Below, piece by piece: positions 13,766 through 21,703 of a stretch of 64,000 nucleotides of DNA. Every line of letters begins with the position of its first letter. Position 1 is the stretch's first letter. Source of the DNA: GCA-2861595 sp035536185. GTDB taxonomy: Bacteria; Actinomycetota; Acidimicrobiia; Acidimicrobiales; GCA-2861595. The position numbers and the translations under genes were made by a program. The notes beneath the pieces were generated by a model. That model worked only from the letters and a program-made list of their open reading frames with translations. It was not told the origin of the DNA and made no database searches. The DNA is taken from contig DATLOM010000018.1 of the NCBI GenBank assembly GCA_035536185.1, positions 140,728-204,727 on the forward strand, written 5' to 3'.

Positions 13766-15623
13766 ATGGGTGCACAGATTGACGTTGTCCGGGAGGCGGC
13801 AACCGAGGAGGTCCCGCTCGAGTACCTGGAGCGGGAGATCTGCCAGCTGGGCAGCAACATCGCGGCGGCGACCTGCCGCTGGCTCATGCTGCTGGCCGAG
13901 TTCGACCGGCGCCAGGGCTGGGCGGTGTGGGGCGCCCGCTCGTGTGCCGAATGGCTCAGCTGGCGCTGTGGTGTCGGGGCCGTCGCCGCTCGTGATCATC
14001 TGCGGGTGGCGCACCGCCTCGGTGAGCTGAAGCTGGTGAGGGCGGGATTCGCCGCCGGCGAGCTGAGCTTCTCCAAGGTGCGCGCCATCAGCCGAGTCGC
14101 TACCGCCGAGACCGAGGCGACCCTGGTCGAGCTCGCCCGCCATGCCACCGCCAACCACATGGAACAGATCGCCCGTGCCTATCGGGGGCTCAAGCGCCGG
14201 ATGGCCAAGGACGGGAAGGGCAAGGACCAGAAGGACGCCGGATACCTGCACTGGTACTGGGACGACGACGGGTACCTGGTCATCGTGGGCCGGTTCCCCC
14301 CCGAAGAGGGCGCCGTCTTCATACAGGCGCTCAACGCGGCCAGAAGTGCGCTGGCCGGCGAGCCCGAGAAGGATGAGCCGAGCGCCGACGATTCCGCGGA
14401 ATCGCTGCCCACATCGCCCTTTCCCACCGATCGTCACGATTCCGCGGAATCGTTGACCTCGTCGGGCGATCAGGCTGCTCCCAATGATTCCGCGGAATCG
14501 GGGCCCTCGTCGCCCGATCAGGCCGCTCCGGACGATTCCGCGGAATCGCTGGCCTGGCCGGCCGAACACAGCGGTCGCGATGACCTTGCGGAATCGCAGA
14601 CCAGGGACCCGCGCGATTCCGCGGAATCCTGGACGCCGCCGGCCGGTGCCACAGAGGGTCCCGCTGCAGCGACAGGTTCCGGCGATTCCGCGGAATCGCG
14701 TTTGGGCAACGCCGGGGGACGATTCCGCGGAATCGCTGTGGGCCGAGGAGGACGAGGAGTACCTCAACGGGTACTGGATGGTGCCCGAGGATGAAGAGTC
14801 CGGCGAGCTCATTTGGGTGGCCGGAGAGGTGCCAGAAGATGACGATTCCGCGGAAGCGGCCCCTGCGTGCCCCGGAGACAACGACCCAAGCGCACGAGCG
14901 CCCGCCGCAACCAGACGCGATTCCGCGGAATCGCGACCGACCGCAGCAGATGCCCTCCTGTCCATGGCCGAGACGATGCTCCGCTACGGGCCCCAGGCCC
15001 GGGACGGCGGTGACCGCTACCAGGCCGTGGTGATCGTCGACGCCGAGGTCCTGGCCGGCGACGGACCTGGGCGCTGCGAGATCGACGACGGGCCGGCCAT
15101 AGCTCCTGAGACCGCAAGGTTCATCACCTGTGACTCCAGCCTCGTGTTCACCATCCTGGGTGCCGGCGGTGAGCCGCTCAACGTGGGACGAAGCACCAAG
15201 ACGATCCCCAGGGCCATTCGCCGGGCCCTCAGGCTGCGCGACGGGAAGTGCCGCTTCCCCGGCTGCACCCAGCGCCGCTTCGTCGACGGCCACCACATCC
15301 AGCACTGGTCACAAGGGGGCGAGACGTCGCTCGAGAACCTCGTCCTGCTGTGCCGCGTCCACCACCGCAAGGTCCACGAGCAGAAGTTCGCCGTCCGCTA
15401 CGACGGCGGCACCAAGTTCACCTTCACCCGCCCCGACGGCACCCTGATCCCCGAGGCCCCGACCGCAGTCCCCGCGCTCGAGGGCCACGTCGTCAAGGCT
15501 AACCGGCAGCTCGGCCTCAGCATCGGCCCCGACACCGCAAGCAGCCTGTGGGCCGGCGAGCAACTCGACCTCGCCATGGTCATGGATGGCCTTCTCGTCC
15601 TGGAGGCCCGCAACCTCAACTAG
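13766..15623 (+). pseudogene. DUF222/HNH endonuclease family gene (13E12-like), frameshifted
   Basis: The N-terminal half (from ATG 13766, with GGGAGG 8 nt upstream) is a DUF222 helical domain. The C-terminal half ends in an HNH nuclease motif (CRFPGCTQRRF, then DGHHIQHW and LCRVHHRKVH). The halves are in different frames. Repeat copies encoding DSAES stay in phase up to 14684, shift by one base between 14684 and 14721, and stay in phase afterwards. The break therefore maps to the run of five G at 14714-14718. Removing one G would restore a protein of about 618 aa. Options are a real inactivating mutation, programmed slippage or a sequencing error. The linker between domains is built of palindromic DNA repeats. 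An SOS box upstream suggests damage induction. Mycobacterial relatives are selfish-element-like repeats. Confidence 0.85.
14390..14932 (+). repeat. Ten intragenic copies of a 14-bp palindrome
   Basis: The perfect palindrome GATTCCGCGGAATC occurs at 14390, 14438, 14486, 14534, 14615, 14684, 14721 and 14919. Variants lie at 14582 (GACCTTGCGGAATC) and 14844 (GATTCCGCGGAAGC). The first five start exactly 48 nt apart and have partly similar spacers, so part of the array is a tandem repeat. Each copy is read in the same frame as Asp-Ser-Ala-Glu-Ser. I found no copy elsewhere in the window. Confidence 0.97.
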
Positions 15624-15870
15624 TGCCCTGTGAAGCGGCGTCGGCTTCACCCCAGCGCATCTGCGAAGACTCCGCACCGCTGGCAAGGAGCTGGTTGAAC
15701 AATGCGTCCAAGCGGACGGCGACCTCCATGGTGAGCCAGATCTCGCCGCAAGATGGACATCCCTCAACGGGAACATCGAGGACGATAGCGGTGCGGCCGT
15801 CCTTCTGGGCGAGGCGCGCCCGATGTGTTGGACGCCGTGCACCGTCGTTGCAGTGTTCGCATCGCATCAT
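15616..15870 (-). CDS. YgiT-type zinc finger protein, possible antitoxin
   Basis: This 84-aa protein has the zinc-finger pattern CEHCND (residues 4-9) and GCPSCGEIWLT (about 37-47), typical of YgiT-type proteins, the N-terminal part of MqsA-like antitoxins. The ATG at 15870 has GGAGG five nt upstream. It lacks the long HTH domain of full MqsA, so DNA binding is uncertain. Such small proteins often pair with a DUF4258 toxin; none is adjacent. Its upstream neighbour on the same strand is a broken DUF2442 gene. Its 3' end overlaps the convergent HNH gene by 8 nt. Confidence 0.7.
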   Translation of the reverse strand: MMRCEHCNDGARRPTHRARLAQKDGRTAIVLDVPVEGCPSCGEIWLTMEVAVRLDALFNQLLASGAESSQMRWGEADAASQGTS

Positions 15871-15934
15871 GTTTCCTCCGTCAGGTACCCGGCTCGACGA
15901 TCGGACCAGCGCCGATAAAGCGCAAGGGAGGAGA

Positions 15935-16239
15935 TCAGGCGAGTTGCTTGGTTGATGTGACGTCCCGAAAGCCCAGGCGCGCGTTTGGCTCGTAGTCTCC
16001 GTGGAGTACCTCTGGTGCGAGGTCCAAGCCATTCGGCCACACGGCGGTGCCTGCCTCCTGGTCGACCCGGACCTTGGCGAAGTAGGCGGGGTCATCGAGT
16101 GGCTCGAGGAGCGAACCCGAAGCCGCGCCAGGCACGTACTGGACATCCCTCACTACGCCTCGTCGAATAGCAGGCGCATCACGTGCGGGCGAATGACAGC
16201 GACGCCTACAACTTCAGGGCTGCGACCTGGAGCAGTCAT
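15935..16239 (-). pseudogene. DUF2442 domain gene, frameshifted
   Basis: Two reading frames on the minus strand together make one DUF2442-like protein. The first runs from ATG 16239 for 28 codons (RPHVMRLLFDEA) to TAG at 16155. The second continues from 16153 with VRDVQYVPG and EPLDDPAYFAKVRVD, then WPNGLDLAPEVLHGD, a strong DUF2442 signature. A one-base change at the TAGTG junction would join them. An overlapping GTG start for the second part is possible, so a shortened 72-aa product may still be made. DUF2442 proteins are small and often found beside DUF4160 in toxin-antitoxin-like pairs; their function is unproven. Confidence 0.68.
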
Positions 16240-16596
16240 TGGATCGCGATGGTACCCGGCGGTCCGCCGCTGCTCACCCTCTGCCAAGCCCTGACAAGTT
16301 CGCTTCGGTGCAGCTGGGCTCAGTCGCAAACGAGCCTTGTCTGAAAGGCTGGTAATCGAAATGGTGGGGCCGCGCAGGGATTTTAAACCTACGTAGGCTG
16401 TGCCGACAGATTTGCAGTGGGCGAGGAAGTCTGCGATCGCCCACAGCAGGCCCGGTGACCTGGCTCTTATCGGCAGGATCACCCGACCCGCCACGTGTGA
16501 TTCGTGTGGGATCGGCGACCGCGTCGGCGCACGGCCGTCTGGTCGCAAAGCGCGATGCGGCAACCGCTTATGGAGCGGCAATACGCGGAAGGACGC
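16240..16596. other. Non-coding stretch holding the left tRNA-Tyr remnant
   Basis: There is no credible gene in these 357 nt. The only recognisable content is the degenerate duplicate of the tRNA-Tyr 3' end at 16348-16418. The right part, next to the DUF1643 gene's 3' end, shows nothing I can name. Confidence 0.6.
16348..16418 (-). repeat. Degenerate copy of the tRNA-Tyr 3' end (att-like)
   Basis: On the plus strand this stretch matches the sequence at the tRNA-Tyr 3' end with a few substitutions and single-base indels. It shares GCTGGTxATCGAAATGGTGGG, then CCTACGTAGGCTGTGCC and CAGATTTxCAGT, stopping in the anticodon stem. The match also extends about 10 nt beyond the CCA, to the flank now left of the IS element (20296-20304). 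It cannot fold as a whole tRNA. A duplicated tRNA 3' end in the same orientation is the usual footprint of tRNA-targeted integration. Confidence 0.8.
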
Positions 16597-17490
16597 TCAG
16601 CGGCTGAGATGGGCGGTGACGTTGCCGGCGTCATCGACCCCGTACACGTCGAGTTGCAGAGTCCGCCGGATCGCCTCTGGTACGCGAAGGGCACCGGCGA
16701 CGTGACGTTCCGGTACGACGATCGCGTAGCGCACGCCGTCGCTGTCGTCGCTCATGCGCCGGAGTAGCTGTCCATACCCGGTGTCGATGTCGAGGTTCGG
16801 CGCCAAAGTCGAGCCCTTTGCCTCCGCCACCAGGCGCTCGACCCCTCGGGTCGCGACGACATCGGCCCAGTCGACCTCCGTCTCGACGTCCCATCCCCGC
16901 GAGCGCAACCACGTTGAGAAGCCTGCGACGACGACGGCCTCGCTCGGTCCGGTTGTGGCGTTCCGGCTCGTCCGCCGGCGGGCGCTCTGGAGCAATGGGA
17001 CCGGGTCGAAAGGGACGAGCGGCGTGGAGCGCCCCAGGCGTTGTGGATGGCGGGGGTGGCCCTTGCTCGTGGTCCCAAAGCACCACAGCTGGTGGGAGGC
17101 GACGAACCGGAGCACCGATGTTACGCGATCCGAGAAATGTGATCCCTGCTCGCCCCAGCCAACGACGATGATGTCGGCGTCGCGCAGGTGTCGTGCGATC
17201 GTGGCGTCATTGTCCGGCCCGACGGGATCGGGATGCGACCGCAAGAGCGCGGGGTCGGTGGTCCGAAGGGCGAACAGGTTGACGATCGTGACCGTTCCGA
17301 CGGAGTGTTTTGGGATGGACACGGCGAACCGGAGCACCGCGGCAACGGTGGGGTCGTCGCTGGTCTCGTCAGCGGTAGAGGGGTTGAGCAAGACGAGCAC
17401 GGCCTGCGCGCCGTTTCCCAGCGTGCGCGTGAGGTCGTAACGGTAGATCCCATCGTCACTGATGGTCGCCGTCCGCTCCACGCCCCACAT
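16597..17490 (-). CDS. DUF1643 domain fused to a PD-(D/E)XK-like nuclease domain
   Basis: The 297-aa protein has an N-terminal DUF1643 domain (about residues 1-165). Visible features are LVLLNPSTADETSDDPT at 32-48, then IVNLFALRTTDP at 69-80, VVGWGEQG at 109-116 and the C-terminal PHPQRL-like HPRHPQRL. After a basic linker, residues 185-290 look like a restriction-endonuclease fold: FSTWLRSRGWDV, Asp in EVDWADVV (205-212) and the Glu-x-Lys motif in LVAEAKG (220-226), followed by DIDTGYGQLLRRM. DUF1643 proteins are common in phages and mobile elements and have no settled function. The nuclease assignment is by motif only. It lies inside the tRNA-Tyr island. Confidence 0.72.
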   Translation of the reverse strand: MWGVERTATISDDGIYRYDLTRTLGNGAQAVLVLLNPSTADETSDDPTVAAVLRFAVSIPKHSVGTVTIVNLFALRTTDPALLRSHPDPVGPDNDATIARHLRDADIIVVGWGEQGSHFSDRVTSVLRFVASHQLWCFGTTSKGHPRHPQRLGRSTPLVPFDPVPLLQSARRRTSRNATTGPSEAVVVAGFSTWLRSRGWDVETEVDWADVVATRGVERLVAEAKGSTLAPNLDIDTGYGQLLRRMSDDSDGVRYAIVVPERHVAGALRVPEAIRRTLQLDVYGVDDAGNVTAHLSR

Positions 17491-17952
17491 TGTTACCGAT
17501 CCTCAGCTGTCAGTGGCGATAGGTACGGACGAATTCGAAGCGGCTACGCGAAGCGCCGATGCGCCGATCGGTCCGGCTTCGGGCAGTCGGGGCACACCGG
17601 GTCAAGCGGCTGATAGTGGTGTCCCTGACTGGCATCTCGGGGCGATGCCCCACGTTGTTAGGCATGCACGTTCGGGGACACCCGTCGCCCGCCCTGCCAC
17701 GCCAGAGCCGTCGTTCGGTCGCGACGATCGCCTTTGGGCAGCGTCTTGGTCTCGGAAGTCCCAGTCCGACACGATTACGTCATCGACGACGGTGGATGTT
17801 CGCTTGCGGATGCCGTCAGCTCCGGCGGTCCGCTGGGCCTTCTTCGGCGTGTCAAGCGGGCCGCGATCGGGGCGGCGGGCCGCAGCCGGCAAAAACGGTG
17901 CCAGGCACCGCTAATCAGTTGGCGTAGGAGGATTACGCCGTAGTCTCGATCC
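17491..17952. other. Non-coding stretch between divergent genes
   Basis: There is no convincing coding region in these 462 nt; frames present are of biased composition without recognisable motifs. It must hold the promoters of both divergent neighbours. The only structure I see is a near-perfect palindrome CGGTGCCAGGCACCG at 17896-17910, preceded by five A, which resembles REP-type intergenic repeats but occurs once here. Confidence 0.5.
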
Positions 17953-18609
17953 GTGGCGAGGGTCTACGTGTTCGGCGACGAAGCCGGCAATCTCGACTTC
18001 AAAGTGGCGAAAGGCGCCAGCAAGTACTTCATCGTATGCAGCGTCACGATGCCGGACTGTGGCGCGGGGGATGACCTAATGGAGCTTCGACGGGAGCTCG
18101 CGTGGCAAGGAGTAGCCCTGGAGTCGACCTTCCACGCTACCGAGGACAAGCAGGTCGTGCGGGATGAGGTCTTTCGGCTTCTCGCCGACGTCGACCTCCG
18201 GGTGGACGCCACCATCCTCGAAAAGCGGAAGGCTCTGCCTCGCCTGCAGCAGGACAAGGAGCACTTCTACAAGTTCGCCTGGTACTACCACTTCAAGCAT
18301 GTCGCCCCAAGGATCGCTTCTAGCAAGGACGAGCTGCTGGTTGTCATCGCCTCCATCGGAACGAAGAAGCGCCGCAAGGGCATTCGCCTCGGCATCGAGG
18401 ACGTAATCTGGCAGTCGAGCCGGACAACCACTTGGGAGGTCGCATTCTGGCCCGCAGAGAGCGACCCATGCCTGCAGATCGCCGACTACTGCACGTGGGC
18501 TGTCCAGCGAAAGTGGGAGGCCAACGACGACCGGTCGTACCAGATCATCAAGCCGAAGATCCGCTCCGAGTACAACCTGTGGAGCGCAGGCACGACCTAC
18601 TACTACTGA
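17953..18609 (+). CDS. DUF3800 domain protein
   Basis: This 218-aa protein has the DUF3800 hallmarks. An N-terminal acidic motif FGDEAGN (residues 7-13) corresponds to the family's Y.DESG, a central TILEKRK segment follows, and the C-terminus carries CLQIADYCTWAVQRKWE, matching the conserved LQLAD. DUF3800 proteins are predicted to have an RNase H-like fold and are frequent in phages, islands and defence regions, but their substrate is not established. The start is GTG 17953. It stands alone between divergent and convergent neighbours inside the island. Confidence 0.8.
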   Translation: MARVYVFGDEAGNLDFKVAKGASKYFIVCSVTMPDCGAGDDLMELRRELAWQGVALESTFHATEDKQVVRDEVFRLLADVDLRVDATILEKRKALPRLQQDKEHFYKFAWYYHFKHVAPRIASSKDELLVVIASIGTKKRRKGIRLGIEDVIWQSSRTTTWEVAFWPAESDPCLQIADYCTWAVQRKWEANDDRSYQIIKPKIRSEYNLWSAGTTYYY

Positions 18610-18870
18610 GAGAGGTTCCCCAGCCAACTAGCGCTGCGGCAGAGCCCAGGGGCTCTTTCATCGGCTGAGCAACCTCACGCCCACCCTAGCAACAGCGTGG
18701 GACGACGCACGGGGATGGTCAGCTCTGAACGCCTCGTCGAAGGGCCGGGAACTTCGCCTCCAGCGCCTTCACGGTCAATCTTGCTGAGTGGTGGATCGTC
18801 GCAATCAGGAAGCGATAGCGCGCTGGGCGGGCGATCTAGGTCGACTCGCAGCGTCTTGGAAGGCGACGGG

Positions 18871-19824
18871 TCAGATGGTTCCAGGGCCCGTGGGGTCGAT
18901 GCGTCCAGCCAGTGTATCGGCAATAGGGCCGTCCTGGCGCAGCGGATCGACCTCCTTCATCAAGTAGTCCGGCGGGAAGTCAAGGTTTCGCGTGCCGGCA
19001 ATCTCGTGCACGGGGTACATGCAGTAGATGCCGTCGCCCAGCAGCTCTCCGGCCTCGTTCCGACGAAGGTTGCCGGTCGATCCCGAAAAGATGAAGCCGG
19101 GTTTCGATTCGTACCCATGCTCTGCGTCGTCCGGCCTCTCATCCTCGGCGGCGGGCGAGATCGAGTACTGCGTATAAAGCTCGATCCCTAAGAACCCTGG
19201 AAGCTCGCACTTCGCGTGCGGCAGGAGCACTCGGAGCTCAAGGACCGCTTTGGCAGGGTGAAAGACCCGGATGACGGGTCGGCCATTCGCGTCCAGTCGG
19301 ATGAACCGGCGCCAAAGCGGCGGGAAGTAGTAACCCTCCAGCGATAGGACGTCAGCATCGTCGAGGCGCGTCACGTCCGCGTCGTCAAAGACGACTGTGT
19401 CGGCACTCTCAGTCGTCTCAGGCACGAAGTCCTCGAACCTCGTGAGGGCCAGCCCGAAGGCGGGCCCGCGGATCGGATCCCAAAACGGCCAGGTCATCAC
19501 CCCCATCCCGCGGATCGTGCCGTCCGCTTCTCGGCCAGAGACGAGTCCTGCACCTGAGAACTGCATGAACCCGTCGGGATGGTGGGAGAGCTTGATCTCC
19601 TTGTCCTCGGCTGCCGCCCCAGCGAGGTCGACCGCCTCCTCCAGCGGGACTTCCATCTGCTGCTTTGCGTAGTTCACCGTCATCTTGACGAACTGCGCCT
19701 TCTCTTCTGGATGGATTGGTGCCGTGACGTAGTACGAGCCGTCCGCGCCGTACACGATGCGGGTGAGCCGGTAGAGCTTGCCTTCGTGGCGATATGCAAC
19801 GCGATACGAACTCCTGCCAGGCAT
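18871..19824 (-). CDS. Protein of unknown function (317 aa)
   Basis: I do not recognise the family. From ATG 19824 the protein begins MPGRSSYRVAYRHEGKLYRL and appears soluble, with no signal peptide or membrane segment. Internal features are VTAPIHPEEKAQFVKM, then KLSHHPDGFMQFSGAG and MTWPFWDPIRGPAFGLAL, an acidic stretch around 190-210, and VFHPAKAVLELRVLLPHAKCELPG towards the end. The reading frame continues upstream of 19824 without a stop, but the extra segment is compositionally poor. It is bounded by the DUF3800 gene and the integrase remnant within the tRNA-Tyr island, so it is probably cargo. The gap of 261 nt on its left holds nothing I can name. Confidence 0.6.
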   Translation of the reverse strand: MPGRSSYRVAYRHEGKLYRLTRIVYGADGSYYVTAPIHPEEKAQFVKMTVNYAKQQMEVPLEEAVDLAGAAAEDKEIKLSHHPDGFMQFSGAGLVSGREADGTIRGMGVMTWPFWDPIRGPAFGLALTRFEDFVPETTESADTVVFDDADVTRLDDADVLSLEGYYFPPLWRRFIRLDANGRPVIRVFHPAKAVLELRVLLPHAKCELPGFLGIELYTQYSISPAAEDERPDDAEHGYESKPGFIFSGSTGNLRRNEAGELLGDGIYCMYPVHEIAGTRNLDFPPDYLMKEVDPLRQDGPIADTLAGRIDPTGPGTI

Positions 19825-20090
19825 GGACCCCAGGATCGCACACCATAAATGGGTTCCGTTGTGGACCCGGCTCACAGAATCGGCGATCTGCTCGCAGGTC
19901 GTGACCCGCGGCGGTGTCCCAGAACGCGCTGCGACACTCGGTTCTCTACAGATGCCCCCCAACGCCGGATGAAGGTCCCGGGTCGAAACGAAGCCGGTGT
20001 GGATGGCCGTGGCTCGGGTCCCCACCGGACGCCCGAGTCGAGTTGAGCGACTGGACGGCTGACCTGGCTCCGGGTCGTCGGTTGCTGGAG

Positions 20091-20282
20091 GTGGCCCGCC
20101 ATGCCTACTTCGCCTTCACCATCACCATCACCATCTACACCCTCGTCATGCCGAGCCTCCGCAGCGAAGCGGCCGACCTCATGGACGGGGTGCTCCGACC
20201 ACCTGCTGAAGCGCCGGATCCTCAAGTGGCTACAAAAGTGGCTACAAAAGGCCTTGGCCGCGACCCCCCGGGAATGGCCTGA
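20091..20282 (+). pseudogene. Tyrosine-recombinase (integrase) C-terminal remnant
   Basis: The translated end of this frame (FAFTITITIYTLVMPSL, then RSEAADLMDGVL) closely follows the C-terminal signature of phage-type integrases, in which a catalytic tyrosine sits in a pattern like TMxxYxHVMP. Here the histidine is leucine, and no upstream domain with the catalytic Arg/His residues is in frame, so it is a decayed fragment. An ACCATC triplet repeat and a GTGGCTACAAAA duplication add to the impression of decay. It ends 22 nt before the remnant tRNA-Tyr sequence, exactly where an integrase gene is expected in a tRNA-integrated element. The rest of 19825-20090 shows nothing recognisable. Confidence 0.6.
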
Positions 20283-20304
20283 AACGCGAAACTGCTGGTC
20301 ATCG

Positions 20305-20321
20305 AATGGTGGGCCGGGCAG
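20305..20321. repeat. 17-bp target-site duplication, left copy
   Basis: AATGGTGGGCCGGGCAG is identical to 21589-21605 and directly abuts the left end of the IS element. It contains the former CCA and acceptor-end sequence of tRNA-Tyr. Confidence 0.85.
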
Positions 20322-20390
20322 TGTGGGATCCCATGACATAGGCGACAGCTGTGTCAAGACATAGGAGACACCGAGCAGGAGGGTCTTCCT

Positions 20391-21533
20391 ATGGAGCTAG
20401 GGCGGTATCTGGTCGAGGCACATCTTCGGGAGGGTCGCTCGGTCACTGAGCTGGCCGCAGCCCACGGGATCCACCCCAGCTGGATCTACAAGCTGTTGGG
20501 CCGCTACCGAGAACACGGCGAAGCGGGGCTGGCGGCGCGATCACGCCGGCCACGCTCGTCGCCGACCCAGGTGGCAACCGAGCTCGAGGACGAGATCGTG
20601 TTGCTGCGCAAGCAGCTCTTCGAGGAGGGCCTCGACGCCGGTGCGGTGACCATCCACTGGCACCTGAGCCGACGCCACCCCGAGGTGCCCTCGGTGAGCT
20701 CGATCTGGCGGGTCCTCAAACGCCGGGGCTTTGTTGTTCCACAGCCCAAGAAGCGGCCACGCTCGTCGTTCGTCCGCTTCGAGGCCGAGCTGCCCAATGA
20801 GACCTGGCAGTCAGACATGACGCACTGGTCCCTGGCCCACGGCACCGGGGTGGAGATCGTCAACTTCATCGACGACCACAGCCGGCTGTGCTTGGCCTCT
20901 GTGGCGCGGGCGGTGGCCCGGGCCACCGATGTGGCTGAGATCTTCATCGCCGCAGCTCAGCGCTACGGGACCCCGGCCTCGGTGCTCACCGACAACGGCT
21001 GCATCTACACCGCCAAGCACCGGGGCGGCAAGGTCGTCATGGAGACCCTGCTCGAGACCCTCGGGGTGACCTACAAGCACTCGAGCCCCTATCACCCCCA
21101 GACCTGCGGCAAGGTCGAGCGCTTCCACCAGACCGAAAAGAGGTTCCTGGCCAAACAGCCCGGTGCCGCTGATCTGGCCGAGCTGCAGGCCCAGCTCGAT
21201 CGCTTCGTGGCCTACTACAACGCCTCCCGGCCTCATCGGGCCCTGGGGCGGCGAACCCCGGGGGAGGTCTTTGAGGCCAAGGTCAAAGCCCGGCCCCGCC
21301 ACCACGTCCCCAACACCCACTTCCGGGTCCGCCACGACAAGGTCGACAAGACCGGCTGTGTGACCTTGCGCTATGAGAGCCGGCTTCTCCACATCGGCAT
21401 TGGTCGAGCCCACACCGGCGAGCGGGTTCTGATGCTCATCGCCGATCGAGACGTGCGGGTGGTGAGCGAGAACGGCGAACTCATCCGCCAGCTGACCATC
21501 GACCCCACCCGTGACTACCAACGCCGCCGGTGA
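20391..21533 (+). CDS. IS481-family transposase (DDE)
   Basis: The 380-aa protein has an N-terminal helix-turn-helix (SVTELAAAHGIHPSWIYKLL at about residues 17-36), a second HTH region and an rve integrase core. The DDE triad is visible as Asp in WQSDMTHW, Asp in VLTDNGCIYT and Glu in GKVERFHQTEKRF. A C-terminal segment (SRPHRALGRRTPGEVF) is typical of IS481 and IS3-related transposases. The length matches the family and the frame is uninterrupted, so the element may still be active. It lies on the plus strand within the IS boundaries. Confidence 0.93.
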   Translation: MELGRYLVEAHLREGRSVTELAAAHGIHPSWIYKLLGRYREHGEAGLAARSRRPRSSPTQVATELEDEIVLLRKQLFEEGLDAGAVTIHWHLSRRHPEVPSVSSIWRVLKRRGFVVPQPKKRPRSSFVRFEAELPNETWQSDMTHWSLAHGTGVEIVNFIDDHSRLCLASVARAVARATDVAEIFIAAAQRYGTPASVLTDNGCIYTAKHRGGKVVMETLLETLGVTYKHSSPYHPQTCGKVERFHQTEKRFLAKQPGAADLAELQAQLDRFVAYYNASRPHRALGRRTPGEVFEAKVKARPRHHVPNTHFRVRHDKVDKTGCVTLRYESRLLHIGIGRAHTGERVLMLIADRDVRVVSENGELIRQLTIDPTRDYQRRR

Positions 21534-21546
21534 AGCCGATGTCTAC

Positions 21547-21585
21547 GATGTCTCGCGACATCTGTCTCCGATGTCTCGCGACATC
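21547..21585. repeat. Twin palindromes at the IS right end
   Basis: GATGTCTCGCGACATC occurs at 21547-21562 and again at 21570-21585. Each is a perfect 6-bp inverted repeat around TCGC. They lie inside the terminal inverted-repeat region and may be transposase binding sites or help end transcription; either role is inference. Confidence 0.75.
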
Positions 21586-21590
21586 ACAAA

Positions 21591-21675
<85 letters not shown>

Positions 21676-21703
21676 TGGAGCGGATGAGGATACCGTCTGT
21701 GCC

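Larger units (their letters stand above)
20322..21588 (+). mobile_element. IS481-family insertion sequence, 1267 bp
   Basis: The element begins TGTGGGATCCCATGACAT and ends GCGACATCACA, giving the TGT...ACA termini seen in IS481-type elements. The left end and the inverted right end align as TGTG, nine variable bases, GACAT, GG, GACAG and AGACAT with scattered mismatches over about 50 bp. One intact transposase gene fills the interior. The element is flanked by a 17-bp direct repeat, somewhat longer than usual for this family. Nothing suggests it carries passenger genes. Confidence 0.87.

Noticed and set aside
14390..14600. CRISPR-like regular repeats at 48-nt spacing
   Set aside because: The repeats are 14-nt palindromes in a coding frame, the later spacing is irregular, spacers are partly similar to each other, and no cas genes are nearby.
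16153..16581. A 142-codon minus-strand frame spanning the tRNA remnant
   Set aside because: Most of it translates non-coding and tRNA-derived sequence; only its last 28 codons belong to the broken DUF2442 gene.
17896..17910. REP-type element CGGTGCCAGGCACCG
   Set aside because: A single copy occurs in the window, so a repeat family cannot be shown here.
16597..20282. A complete phage defence system
   Set aside because: DUF1643-nuclease, DUF3800 and an unknown protein are suggestive, but they lie in different orientations with wide gaps, so no operon or known system can be claimed.
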